Source of the DNA: JANMZR01 sp040385875
Lineage (GTDB): Bacteria; Bacteroidota; Bacteroidia; Cytophagales; Spirosomataceae
NCBI GenBank assembly: GCA_040385875.1
Contig: JAZKGO010000010.1
Coordinates: 1-64,000 of the forward strand
DNA: 64,000 nt
Reading direction: 5' to 3'
Each line of letters begins with the position of its first letter. Position 1 is the first letter of the stretch. Below the pieces are notes generated by a model. That model was not told where the DNA came from. It worked only from the letters and a program-made list of their open reading frames with translations, and ran no database searches. Below are positions 1 to 7,070 of this stretch, in pieces. Made by a program: the position numbers and the translations under genes.

Positions 1-537
1 CCTCTTATCTTTTAAGCTTTTGAAATGAGAAGGTGTAAGGCCAGTAACTTTTTTGAACTGGCTGGAAAGGTGTGCCACACTGCTATAGTTCATTTTAAAA
101 GCAATTTCAGTAATGTTCAATTCATCGTAGATAATCAATTCCTTTATTCGCTCCACTTTATGACTGATGATAAACTGCTCAATGGTAGTACCTTGTACTT
201 CAGAAAATAAATTAGCTAGGTAGGTATAGTCGTAATTTAATTTCTCAACCAAAAAATGCGAAAAGTTTATTTTGGGCATCTCCTCTGCATGGTGTACCAT
301 TTCAATTATTACATTTTTTATTTTTTCAATCAACATGGCTTTTTTATCATCCATGAGCTCCAGACCATCATTGAACAGGGCAATTTTTAACAGCCTTCGC
401 TGGTCAATACTTAGCTCTTCCATGATTTCAACAACCCCCAAATCGACCACAATAAAATGCAATCCAAGCTTTTTGAGCTCTTCTTTTACAATCATTTTGC
501 AACGAGCACTTACCATGTATTTAATATATAATTTCAT
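1..537 (-). CDS. AraC family transcriptional regulator (3' end outside window)
   Basis: The minus strand is open from an ATG at 537 to the window edge, 179 codons with no stop. The C-terminal part reads as an AraC-type double helix-turn-helix: a helix with LANLFSEVQGTTIEQFI, then the second HTH with ITEIAFKMNYSSVAHLSSQFKKVTGLTPSHFK. The N-terminal part is short and lacks a sugar-binding cupin, the pattern of small Bacteroidota AraC regulators of about 190 residues, so only a few residues should be missing. It is expected to be a cytoplasmic DNA-binding regulator. The target is unknown and nothing nearby reads as a clear partner. Family assignment is sure; the role is not. Confidence 0.85.
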   Translation of the reverse strand, partial: MKLYIKYMVSARCKMIVKEELKKLGLHFIVVDLGVVEIMEELSIDQRRLLKIALFNDGLELMDDKKAMLIEKIKNVIIEMVHHAEEMPKINFSHFLVEKLNYDYTYLANLFSEVQGTTIEQFIISHKVERIKELIIYDELNITEIAFKMNYSSVAHLSSQFKKVTGLTPSHFKSLKDKR

Positions 538-943
538 ATTGTAGGGTCTATCTATTTTAATATTTTGATCTAATTCTCTAAAACTTTTTTAAAATTTTTA
601 ATCTCATAAAATTGCACTAACACCTCGTTTTAACGAATCAGATTTGACTATTAATGAATTTTCCTTAGCAGTGATTATGGGTGGCATTTTAGGTATAGCT
701 ATAAAGGTGGCTGTTTTTAAGGTAAGTTCCTTATAAAATATATTAAATTTGTTATATAATTCACACATTTTCAATTGGTTATTATTTTTAACTGTTTGGT
801 TCAATCACATAATTCGAAAATTAAAAAGCGTTCCTCAATATGAAGAACGCTTTCGACAACCTCTAAACCACTATAATATCTTTGTTAAATATCTGAAACC
901 ACTGGTTTACTAATTCAACTATTTTTTTTGATAAATTAATCTA
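538..943. other. Gene-poor stretch, only a terminator recognised
   Basis: About 400 bases between the AraC start and the small gene at 944. It is AT-rich. Apart from the hairpin at 825-853 no gene, RNA or repeat is supported. Short open frames exist on both strands (for example minus 604-804), but they lack family resemblance and any sign of a real start. Confidence 0.5.
825..853 (-). terminator. Rho-independent terminator
   Basis: Perfect 9-bp stem AAAGCGTTC / GAACGCTTT with an 11-base loop. Read on the minus strand it is followed by TTTTTAATTTT. It lies downstream of the 944-1156 gene and would end its transcript. Confidence 0.75.
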
Positions 944-1156
944 CTAAAATTGGAAGAAAAGACCTTTAATGAAAGTCCGATAGTTTCCAATTGACCCATT
1001 CATCTTTTTGTAAAAACCATTTAAAAATTCTGAGCTTTTGTCTTTATCAGTCATAAAAGTTGAATTTTTTTTTGATTCAACTTTTAGCATCAGTAAATAA
1101 TTTAAATCATTCCAACCTAAAACGCCATTTGATGAAGCAGTAAATATTTTTTTCAT
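944..1156 (-). CDS. Small hypothetical protein (70 aa)
   Basis: A 70-residue basic, polar protein without a signal peptide or membrane helix (MKKIFTASSNGVLGWNDLNY at the start). I do not recognise the family. It is probably real: it has its own terminator at 825-853, and 61 bases upstream of its ATG lies a long promoter module (1193-1264) that recurs at almost the same distance in front of the csbD-like gene at 3972. That shared control suggests co-regulation with CsbD and a general-stress type role, which is inference. The next gene upstream is a LytTR regulator on the same strand, about 200 bases away. Confidence 0.6.
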   Translation of the reverse strand: MKKIFTASSNGVLGWNDLNYLLMLKVESKKNSTFMTDKDKSSEFLNGFYKKMNGSIGNYRTFIKGLFFQF

Positions 1157-1192
1157 AATCAGTATGCTTTTAGATTGTTTGATTTGTTATAA

Positions 1193-1264
1193 TACAAAGG
1201 TCAATAACTCTTACATTCAATGTGTTATAGAATTTGGTGAAAAACTTTCAATTTTCACACATTT
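1193..1264 (-). promoter_or_regulatory. Stress-type promoter module, copy A
   Basis: On the minus strand it reads AAATGTGTGAAA, 23 bases, TATAACACATTGA, 18 bases, TTTGTA. AATGTGT and ACACATT form an inverted repeat. The TTG in ACATTGA and the TTTG box sit about where -33 and -7 elements of Bacteroidota promoters are expected. The same words at the same spacings (within one base) recur at 4197-4269 before csbD. The distance to the downstream ATG is 60 bases here and 64 there. Confidence 0.7.
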
Positions 1265-1361
1265 AGAATTCAAGCCTTGTCTGCTTTCTAGTATTTCATT
1301 AAATTATTAGAATAAAAAAGCAAATATTGGCCTAAAAAGCCCTCAACATCCTGGAATCGCA

Positions 1362-1721
1362 TTATCTATTGGAGAATACTGGTTTTCTAAATGAAGTAAA
1401 ATCTCTCTCTAATTCTTTCATTTTTCTTCTGCTCACTTGTAAAACTGGCCCATTATTGATGGTTAGATTTTGATTGTTCAAATCAATTTGTTCGACAAAA
1501 TTCATATTCACAATAAATGTTTTGTTTATTCGCTTATAGGCTTGATTGGCCCTTAACCTCTCTTCAAAACGCAAAAGGGTATAACAAGAAATTTTCTTGA
1601 TGCCACTCACAAAATATAAGGTAGTATAGTTAATATTAGCCTCAAGATATTTAATTTCTACTTCATAATTTTCGCCCAGTATTTGTTCGAAGTTTCGCTG
1701 TTTTAACTTTTGTAATTGCAT
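1362..1721 (-). CDS. Stand-alone LytTR DNA-binding protein
   Basis: 119 residues, nearly all a LytTR domain: an N-terminal strand pair (VEIKYLEANINYTTLYF), the central ISCYTLLRFEERL segment, then the diagnostic INKTFIVNMNFVEQI and the C-terminal VSRRKMKELERDF recognition part. No receiver domain or membrane segment precedes it. LytTR proteins bind DNA as transcriptional activators. Proteins without a receiver are controlled by expression, partner proteins or other inputs. It lies on the same strand between the 70-aa gene (944) and the CsbD group, both driven by the long shared promoter module, so it is the obvious candidate to bind that module (inference). Confidence 0.9.
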   Translation of the reverse strand: MQLQKLKQRNFEQILGENYEVEIKYLEANINYTTLYFVSGIKKISCYTLLRFEERLRANQAYKRINKTFIVNMNFVEQIDLNNQNLTINNGPVLQVSRRKMKELERDFTSFRKPVFSNR

Positions 1722-1769
1722 AATATTCCCCTTTTTAGTTCATTTTTAGTGTCATTATTTTGTTAGAGC

Positions 1770-2873
1770 TTAGGTATTTTGTTTTACAAATAATAGATTA
1801 GAATCTGCATCTTGGCTGTTGCCCAACAAAAAGCCCCATGGCTTTAAGGGTTCAACATGGTCAAAAATGACTTTGATGATTGCGGTGAGAGGTATTGATA
1901 GAAACATGCCAGGCAAGCCCCACAAAGCTCCTCCTGAAAGCACCACCACTACCGAAATGAGTGCATTTATTTTCACTTTTGAAGCCACCACTTTTGGTAT
2001 AAAATAATGATTATCAAAAAATTGTATTAAAAAATAGGCTACAAAAACGAGCAGAACATGGGAGGGCGATTTCGTGGCAAACGCCATAAGCATCGGCAGC
2101 GAAATTGAAATAATACCACCTACAATAGGGATTACATTGATAATGGCACCCACTACACCTAATAATACGGCGTATTTGATACCAATTAATAGTAGCACAC
2201 AAACGTTTAAGGTGGCTACCGTTAATGCTTCGAAAACTAAACCAATCAAATAGCTTTGAATTATTTTTTTAGTGGTAGAGAGTACCACGTCCACTTCACC
2301 AAATTTTTTGGCATTGAAAAGTCGATGTACAAACTCTATCAGATGAGATTGGTAGAATAGGATCATAAAAATATATACTAAAATAATAATGACAACCACC
2401 AACCCATTACCCGTACTAATTACTGCCTTTGTAATGGCGGAAGTTCCACCGCTTAATATTTCCTTATTTTTGAGAGCCATCCACGAATTTATTTCTAATT
2501 TGGAAAGTCCAAAACTGTCTGAAATCCATACTACTGTACTTTCGGTAAACAGATGAAACTTTTGAACCAACTGTGGGAAAGTATCACTAAACTGAATCAT
2601 TTGTACACATACAAATGAAACAATTAATGATACAATCATCAGAAATAGAAATAGGGTGAGTGAGATTGCAGCAACCCTATTCATTTTTTTTCTGGTAAAA
2701 AAATCTACCACTGGGCTCAGCACTATGGCCAAAATGATAGAATAGATGATGGGCACAACAATTCGCTGAGCCAAAAATAGAATGGTCATCATTGCTAAAA
2801 AACCAATAAGAATTAAGGAAATTTTAACATAAAAAGGAACAAATATACTTTTCCAATTCAATTCAGGCTTCAT
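1770..2873 (-). CDS. AI-2E family permease (PerM/YdiK type)
   Basis: 367 residues with the family layout: two N-terminal helix pairs (residues about 12-90), a soluble middle stretch, then four or more C-terminal helices with the conserved LIGIKYAVLLGVVGAIINVIPIVGGIIS and the later DNHYFIPKVV and ISVVVVLSGGALWGLPGMFLSIPL segments. Family members are inner-membrane exporters. Some act on autoinducer-2, others on sodium/protons or unknown solutes, so the substrate is open. It sits in the small-stress-gene neighbourhood on the same strand. The ATG at 2873 gives a normal N-terminus. Confidence 0.9.
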   Translation of the reverse strand: MKPELNWKSIFVPFYVKISLILIGFLAMMTILFLAQRIVVPIIYSIILAIVLSPVVDFFTRKKMNRVAAISLTLFLFLMIVSLIVSFVCVQMIQFSDTFPQLVQKFHLFTESTVVWISDSFGLSKLEINSWMALKNKEILSGGTSAITKAVISTGNGLVVVIIILVYIFMILFYQSHLIEFVHRLFNAKKFGEVDVVLSTTKKIIQSYLIGLVFEALTVATLNVCVLLLIGIKYAVLLGVVGAIINVIPIVGGIISISLPMLMAFATKSPSHVLLVFVAYFLIQFFDNHYFIPKVVASKVKINALISVVVVLSGGALWGLPGMFLSIPLTAIIKVIFDHVEPLKPWGFLLGNSQDADSNLLFVKQNT

Positions 2874-2883
2874 TTTAGGTAGA

Positions 2884-3090
2884 TCAAATTAGGCGAATGC
2901 CTGTTAAAAAAAATAATCCAGTTACAATATAAATTACCCCTCGGTTTGAGTGATGGTGGCTGCTCATTGTTTTGATAAGTTTATATGAGCCACCAAATAT
3001 CCTTTTATATTCATTTGGGGGGATTTTAAATGACTTTTTCAAAAAACTTGAAACAAACATAACTAAGCCGAACCTATAGCAATGAGTCAA
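2884..3090 (-). CDS. Doubtful small ORF, possible short membrane peptide
   Basis: An open frame ending 10 bases before the permease ATG. The first 40 codons look random. The last 27, from an internal ATG at 2967, encode a His/Ser-rich stretch and one hydrophobic segment (GVIYIVTGLFFLTGIRLI). It could be a tiny membrane peptide translated ahead of the permease, or chance. No family recognised. Confidence 0.22.
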   Translation of the reverse strand: MTHCYRFGLVMFVSSFLKKSFKIPPNEYKRIFGGSYKLIKTMSSHHHSNRGVIYIVTGLFFLTGIRLI

Positions 3091-3137
3091 TATTCATGTC
3101 AAATATTGGATAATGATGTTTGAGTGGCATTACATTG

Positions 3138-3359
3138 CTATACTGATTTATTTTTACTGGATAGCACCATTACCACGCCCCCAATTAATATAGCCACACC
3201 AATAAAAGGAGACCATTGCATGGGATGGTTATTTTGTTTAGTAATTTCAATTGGCCCGAGATCTACAATTTTTTCAGTAGTGATAAAATTAAAACTGGTA
3301 TAGGCAATCATTAAAATGCCTATCACAATTAATGCGATTCCAAAAGGTTTTATATTCAT
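3138..3359 (-). CDS. Small two-helix membrane protein
   Basis: 73 residues with helices at about 5-25 (FGIALIVIGILMIAYTSFNF) and 50-67 (FIGVAILIGGVVMVLS). The link between them contains EKIVDLGPIEI and WSP, as seen in small Bacteroidota and Proteobacteria inner-membrane proteins found beside CsbD and other stress genes. Function unknown. It follows the coiled-coil lipoprotein gene (3484) on the same strand, but a terminator (3388-3427) separates them, so it may be a partial read-through member of the csbD operon or have its own promoter. Confidence 0.75.
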   Translation of the reverse strand: MNIKPFGIALIVIGILMIAYTSFNFITTEKIVDLGPIEITKQNNHPMQWSPFIGVAILIGGVVMVLSSKNKSV

Positions 3360-3387
3360 TTTTTGCGGATTTATGGTTTAAAAAAAA

Positions 3388-3427
3388 CACCAACATTTTC
3401 GTTTTTTAGGCTACAAAAATGTCGGTG
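3388..3427 (-). terminator. Rho-independent terminator after the csbD-lipoprotein pair
   Basis: Stem of 12 bp with one mismatch (CACCGACATTTT against AAAATGTTGGTG in minus-strand reading), followed on the minus strand by a run of T. It lies between the stop of the lipoprotein gene and the start of the two-helix protein gene. Confidence 0.7.
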
Positions 3428-3483
3428 CATACTGGTTACAGTATTATTGAGGTGTTCAATTTCTTTAGAAGAAAGTATTAATA

Positions 3484-3918
3484 CTAATTAGAATTATCAA
3501 TTGTCAAGTCATTAAAAGCTTTGCCTAAGCCCTCCATATCTCGGTTGAATTCTTCTTTAAATTCCGCCCATTTTTCTTTTTCAACATCGGCTTTAAAATC
3601 AGCCAGTTTCTTTTTCAATTCTTGCGTTTTTTGATCCAAATCGGCTATTTTCTTTTTTAGAGAAGCGTTGCTCTTTTTTAATAATTTGGCATTATATGCT
3701 TTCAAAGTTGCCTCATTAGCCTCTATTTTTGCCGCCTCGCTAGCTTTAAAGTTTTCCACTTCCATCAAATAATCATCATTGGCTTTTATCAAATCATCGC
3801 CAGCTTCAACTACCTCAGTAGTTGCATCGTCCAGTTTTTCTTTGGGGCTATTACAGCTCGTAAGTATCGCAGTTGAAAGCAATGTGAAAATTGCTGTTGT
3901 TAAAATTGATTTTTTCAT
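3484..3918 (-). CDS. Coiled-coil lipoprotein
   Basis: 144 residues. The signal peptide ends in a lipobox LTSC with the lipidated Cys at 22. The rest is a highly charged Lys/Glu/Ala helix with heptad-like repeats (residues about 45-130), predicted to be a long coiled coil anchored to a membrane. It begins 53 bases after the csbD-like gene on the same strand and has no promoter of its own that I can see, so the two probably form an operon under the module at 4197-4269. Similar short lipoproteins accompany CsbD and YtxH-like stress proteins in Bacteroidota. No biochemical role is known. Confidence 0.85.
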   Translation of the reverse strand: MKKSILTTAIFTLLSTAILTSCNSPKEKLDDATTEVVEAGDDLIKANDDYLMEVENFKASEAAKIEANEATLKAYNAKLLKKSNASLKKKIADLDQKTQELKKKLADFKADVEKEKWAEFKEEFNRDMEGLGKAFNDLTIDNSN

Positions 3919-3971
3919 TTTTGTAATTTTAAAATTGTTTTGTATTTAAATTAATTTGTGTAAAATTTTAG

Positions 3972-4157
3972 TTATATCTCGTTAATTATTTTTTGGATTT
4001 CTTCCTTGGTTTTCCCAAGCTTCAACTGAAGTTTTCCAATCATTTCTTCCTTTTTTCCTTCCGTAAATAGCAAGTCATTTTCAGTAAGTTGTGCGAATTT
4101 CTGTTTCAATATACCTTTCTGTTCATTCCATCCTCCTTTTACTGTTTCGGTATTCAT
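3972..4157 (-). CDS. CsbD-like general stress protein
   Basis: 61 residues, the normal size for the family, with the signature GGWNEQKGILKQKFAQLTENDL and a C-terminal GKLQLKLGKTKEEI segment. CsbD-like proteins are small, soluble, mostly helical stress-induced proteins (sigma-B regulon in Bacillus, YjbJ in E. coli). Their molecular role is unresolved. It is the first gene after the long promoter module at 4197-4269 and is followed closely by the coiled-coil lipoprotein. Confidence 0.9.
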   Translation of the reverse strand: MNTETVKGGWNEQKGILKQKFAQLTENDLLFTEGKKEEMIGKLQLKLGKTKEEIQKIINEI

Positions 4158-4196
4158 ATCATGTGTTTTATTTTTGTAAATGAATTTTTACAACAG

Positions 4197-4269
4197 TACA
4201 AAGTTGGTAGCTTCGACAAGTCAATGTGTTATACAATTCTCGTAAAGGTTTATATCTTTCACACATTTG
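4197..4269 (-). promoter_or_regulatory. Stress-type promoter module, copy B
   Basis: Minus strand: AAATGTGTGAAA, 23 bases, TATAACACATTGA, 18 bases, TTTTGTA, then 39 bases to the csbD ATG at 4157. Same words and spacing as copy A at 1193-1264. The intervening bases differ, so the conserved parts are selected sites rather than a recent duplication. Confidence 0.7.
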
Positions 4270-4344
4270 TTGGTTGCAAGACTGTTGAAGCAGCTATAGA
4301 GTGTAAGATTCTTGAGAGAGGATTTAATAAACAAAGGCAATAAA

Positions 4345-4382
4345 AAAGGGTTGCCCAAGACATAAATCCTGAACAACCCTTT
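4345..4382 (-). terminator. Rho-independent terminator after cytochrome c gene
   Basis: 9-bp stem AAAGGGTTG / CAACCCTTT, followed on the minus strand by TTTTATTG. Lies just after the stop of the cytochrome gene at 4405. Confidence 0.75.
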
Positions 4383-4404
4383 ACAATTATTTTAAAAAAT
4401 TACC

Positions 4405-4731
4405 TTATTTCAAGCTTGCAATCCAAGTGGCGATTTTCAAAGCTTCGTCTTTAGGCACTGAAGGTAAAGCAGCCATTGGAATATAACCAGGCCAGTTTGA
4501 TGGCTTTGGCGTATAAATCAATTTTACAATTTGCTCTGGCTTATACTTTTTCTTTTTCATAACTTCCTTATAACCTGGCCCTACTAATTTCCCATCCACT
4601 TTATGGCAAGCCAAACAGGTATTCTTCTGTAAAAGGGCTTTGATATCATCTGGTATAGGTGTTTGGGCATTTAATAAACTTCCAGACACAAAAACAAAAG
4701 TCATTATTAAAAATAGTTTTTTCATTTTCAT
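4405..4731 (-). CDS. Small monoheme c-type cytochrome
   Basis: From the ATG at 4731 the protein has a clean Sec signal peptide (MKMKKLFLIMTFVFVSG...NAQ) and a class I cytochrome c domain: heme motif CLACH, a GPGYKEV loop, and a C-terminal Met ligand region (MAALPSVPKDEALKIATWI) before the last helix. A further in-frame ATG at 4800 adds 23 residues without signal character, so the inner start is preferred. It is expected to be a periplasmic electron carrier. No oxidase or dehydrogenase is adjacent, so the partner is unknown. Confidence 0.88.
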   Translation of the reverse strand: MKMKKLFLIMTFVFVSGSLLNAQTPIPDDIKALLQKNTCLACHKVDGKLVGPGYKEVMKKKKYKPEQIVKLIYTPKPSNWPGYIPMAALPSVPKDEALKIATWIASLK

Positions 4732-5122
4732 AATATTTTCATCACCCACCATGATTTTTTTAGAGTTTAAAGATGTGTTGGGTTTCACACCAATTTTCAA
4801 ACAAATTTAATTTCAATTCAATTAATAACTACTATGTACCTTCTCTTTTAACAAAGGTTTAACAAAAGTATTAAAATCAAATTAAAAAAGCATAATCAAT
4901 TGAAATATTAAACATCATTCCTATTCAATTCAAAATTTCAAAAAGTATTTAAATACGCAGTTAACTAAATTTATTCTATTTTTTTGCAAAAGGTTAAAAC
5001 CTTTTGCAATTGACAAAACGTTTGCAAGGCCATTTGGCACTTTTGTCAAATACCTGAAGCTAAAGCTTCAGGTTAACTTAGCTTACAATCTATTAAATCG
5101 AACAGTCCCAACATTAAAAAAA
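4732..5122. other. Intergenic region with compound palindromes
   Basis: About 390 bases between the cytochrome start and the ettA stop. The first half is AT-rich without recognisable sites beyond an unassigned cytochrome promoter. The second half holds three nested or adjacent inverted repeats, listed separately at 4986-5073. Confidence 0.6.
4986..5073. repeat. REP-like compound palindrome cluster, locus 1
   Basis: Three inverted repeats in 88 bases: 4986-5007 (GCAAAAGGTT, AA, then its complement), 5010-5018 with 5041-5049 (TTGACAAAA / TTTTGTCAA), and 5052-5073 (ACCTGAAGCT, AA, complement). The two outer palindromes share a central AA spacer with the pair at 62729-62792, one of them with the same GGTTAAAACC core. 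This fits repetitive extragenic palindromes mobilised by RAYT transposases. The cluster may also act as a terminator for ettA. Confidence 0.6.
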
Positions 5123-6787
5123 TTAGCTTAAAGCTTTGTACTTGATTCTTTTGGGCCCGACATCTCCTAGCCTTTTCTTCCTGTTTTCCTCATACTCGCT
5201 AAAGTTGCCCTCAAACCAATACACCTGAGAGTCGCCCTCAAATGCTAAAATATGAGTTGCAATTCTATCTAAAAACCACCGATCATGGGAAATGACCACC
5301 GCACAACCACCAAAGTTTTCCAGCGCCTCTTCCAATGCACGCAAGGTGTTCACATCCAAATCATTAGTAGGTTCATCCAACAATATTAGATTAGCTCCTT
5401 CTTTAAGCATCATTGCCAAATGAACTCTATTACGTTCTCCCCCACTTAACTGTCCCACTTTTTTTTCCTGATCTGCTCCATTGAAATTAAACTTACTCAC
5501 ATAAGCTCTGGCGTTTACCTGCTTGCCTCCCAACAATATCAAGTCAGTACCTCCAGACAATGTTTCATAAACCGATTTTTCAGGTTTTAGACCATCATGC
5601 TCCTGGTCAAGATAGGAGAGTTTTACAGTTTCACCCACCTCAAAACTTCCTGAATCAGGTGATACGTTTCCCGTTATTAATTTAAAGAGGGTCGATTTAC
5701 CTGCTCCATTCGGTCCAATTACCCCCACTATTCCTGCAGGAGGGAGCGAAAAGCTCAAATTTTCAAATAATAGTTTATTACCATATGCTTTTGAAACGTT
5801 GTTTACTTCAATCACTTTATTCCCCAATCTAGGTCCGGCAGGAATATACAATTCCAATTTATCTTCTTTCTCTCTTGACTCTTCAGACATTAGTTTGTCA
5901 TAAGCTCCCAATCTGGCTTTTGATTTAGCTTGGCGTGCTTTCGGTGCCATTTTTACCCATTCCAACTCTCGCATCAAAGTTTTTTGGCGCTTACTTTCAG
6001 TCTTTTCCTCCTTAGCTAATCGCTGCTGTTTTTGCTCCAGCCATGAGGAATAGTTCCCTTTCCATGGTATACCCTCTCCCCGATCTAATTCTAAAATCCA
6101 TCCTGCCACATTATCTAAGAAATAGCGATCATGGGTTACTGCAATGACGGTACCTTTATATTGTTTCAAATGCTCCTCCAACCACAATACCGACTCTGCA
6201 TCTAAATGGTTGGTAGGCTCATCCAATAATAGCACATCAGGAGCCTGCAATAATAAACGACATAAAGCCACCCTTCTTTTTTCACCCCCCGACAAATTAC
6301 TGATAATTGCATCCGAAGGCGGGCAACGAAGTGCATCCATCGCTCTCTCCAACCTACTATCCAGCTCCCATGCATTGAGGTGGTCGAGCTTTTCTTGTAC
6401 GGCCCCTTGCCGATCCAATAGCTTGTCAAAATCGGCATCAGGTTCACCAAAAGCTTCATTTATTTCATCAAATTCTTTCAGTAAGGCCATAATTTCGGCT
6501 ACTCCTTCCTGCACAATTTCTAAGACCGTTTTATTTGCATCGAAACTTGGCTCTTGCTCCAATAGCCCAACGGTATAGCCAGGGGAAAACACCACATCAC
6601 CAGTATAGTTTTTGTCAATGCCCGCAATAATTCTGAGTAATGAGGACTTTCCAGAACCGTTTAAACCTAATACACCAATTTTGGCACCATAAAAAAATGA
6701 AAGGTAAATATTTTTAAGAATTGTTTTTTGTGGTGGAACGATCTTACTTACTCGCTCCATCGAAAATATGATTGTTTCTTGACTCAT
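5123..6787 (-). CDS. ettA: Energy-dependent translational throttle protein EttA (ABC-F)
   Basis: 554 residues, full length for EttA. It has two ABC ATPase domains: Walker A GLNGSGKSS near residue 41 with signature LSGGEKRR and Walker B LLLDEPTNHLD, and Walker A GPNGAGKST near 360 with LSGGERNR and LLLDEPTNDLD. The linker between them contains the basic P-site tRNA interaction motif region (about 240-310: LEWVKMAPKARQAKSKARL). Membrane segments are absent, as expected for ABC-F proteins. EttA binds the ribosomal E site and gates entry into the elongation cycle according to ATP/ADP. It is transcribed alone here. Confidence 0.96.
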   Translation of the reverse strand: MSQETIIFSMERVSKIVPPQKTILKNIYLSFFYGAKIGVLGLNGSGKSSLLRIIAGIDKNYTGDVVFSPGYTVGLLEQEPSFDANKTVLEIVQEGVAEIMALLKEFDEINEAFGEPDADFDKLLDRQGAVQEKLDHLNAWELDSRLERAMDALRCPPSDAIISNLSGGEKRRVALCRLLLQAPDVLLLDEPTNHLDAESVLWLEEHLKQYKGTVIAVTHDRYFLDNVAGWILELDRGEGIPWKGNYSSWLEQKQQRLAKEEKTESKRQKTLMRELEWVKMAPKARQAKSKARLGAYDKLMSEESREKEDKLELYIPAGPRLGNKVIEVNNVSKAYGNKLLFENLSFSLPPAGIVGVIGPNGAGKSTLFKLITGNVSPDSGSFEVGETVKLSYLDQEHDGLKPEKSVYETLSGGTDLILLGGKQVNARAYVSKFNFNGADQEKKVGQLSGGERNRVHLAMMLKEGANLILLDEPTNDLDVNTLRALEEALENFGGCAVVISHDRWFLDRIATHILAFEGDSQVYWFEGNFSEYEENRKKRLGDVGPKRIKYKALS

Positions 6788-6984
6788 TTTTTAGAATTGT
6801 TTTCTACAAATATCGGAAATATTTCTTTGAGAAAAAGTAAATATTTTCCTATTTAATCCACTCGTAATTAATCATTAAGGATCTAAATGTAAGCCTGTTT
6901 CAGATTAATTTAAGCCCAAAAATAATAATCCAAATTAGATACTGGATTTAATTCAAATTATTTTTTTTTTTAAGACCAGTATTA

Positions 6985-6992
6985 TATCTTTG
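6985..6992 (+). promoter_or_regulatory. Bacteroidota -7 box for the DUF349 gene
   Basis: TATCTTTG matches the TAnnTTTG consensus of the Bacteroidota primary sigma factor exactly and lies about 80 bases before the ATG at 7071. No convincing -33 box is visible in the T-run upstream. Confidence 0.45.
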
Positions 6993-7070
6993 ATGCACAT
7001 TCTGATGATATTATCGTTGAAAATGTATTTTACCACATAAAAAAACCGTAGCTAGTATTGAAATTATAAA

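Noticed and set aside
604..804. 66-codon open frame on the minus strand, and a membrane-like frame on the plus strand in the same place
   Set aside because: No family resemblance, no convincing start or promoter. The plus-strand frame (EFSLAVIMGGILGIAIKVAVFK) has no start and is too short to call a gene relic.
6144..6578. 144-codon plus-strand frame opposite ettA
   Set aside because: Shadow of the ettA reading frame, Ser-rich without a recognisable fold.
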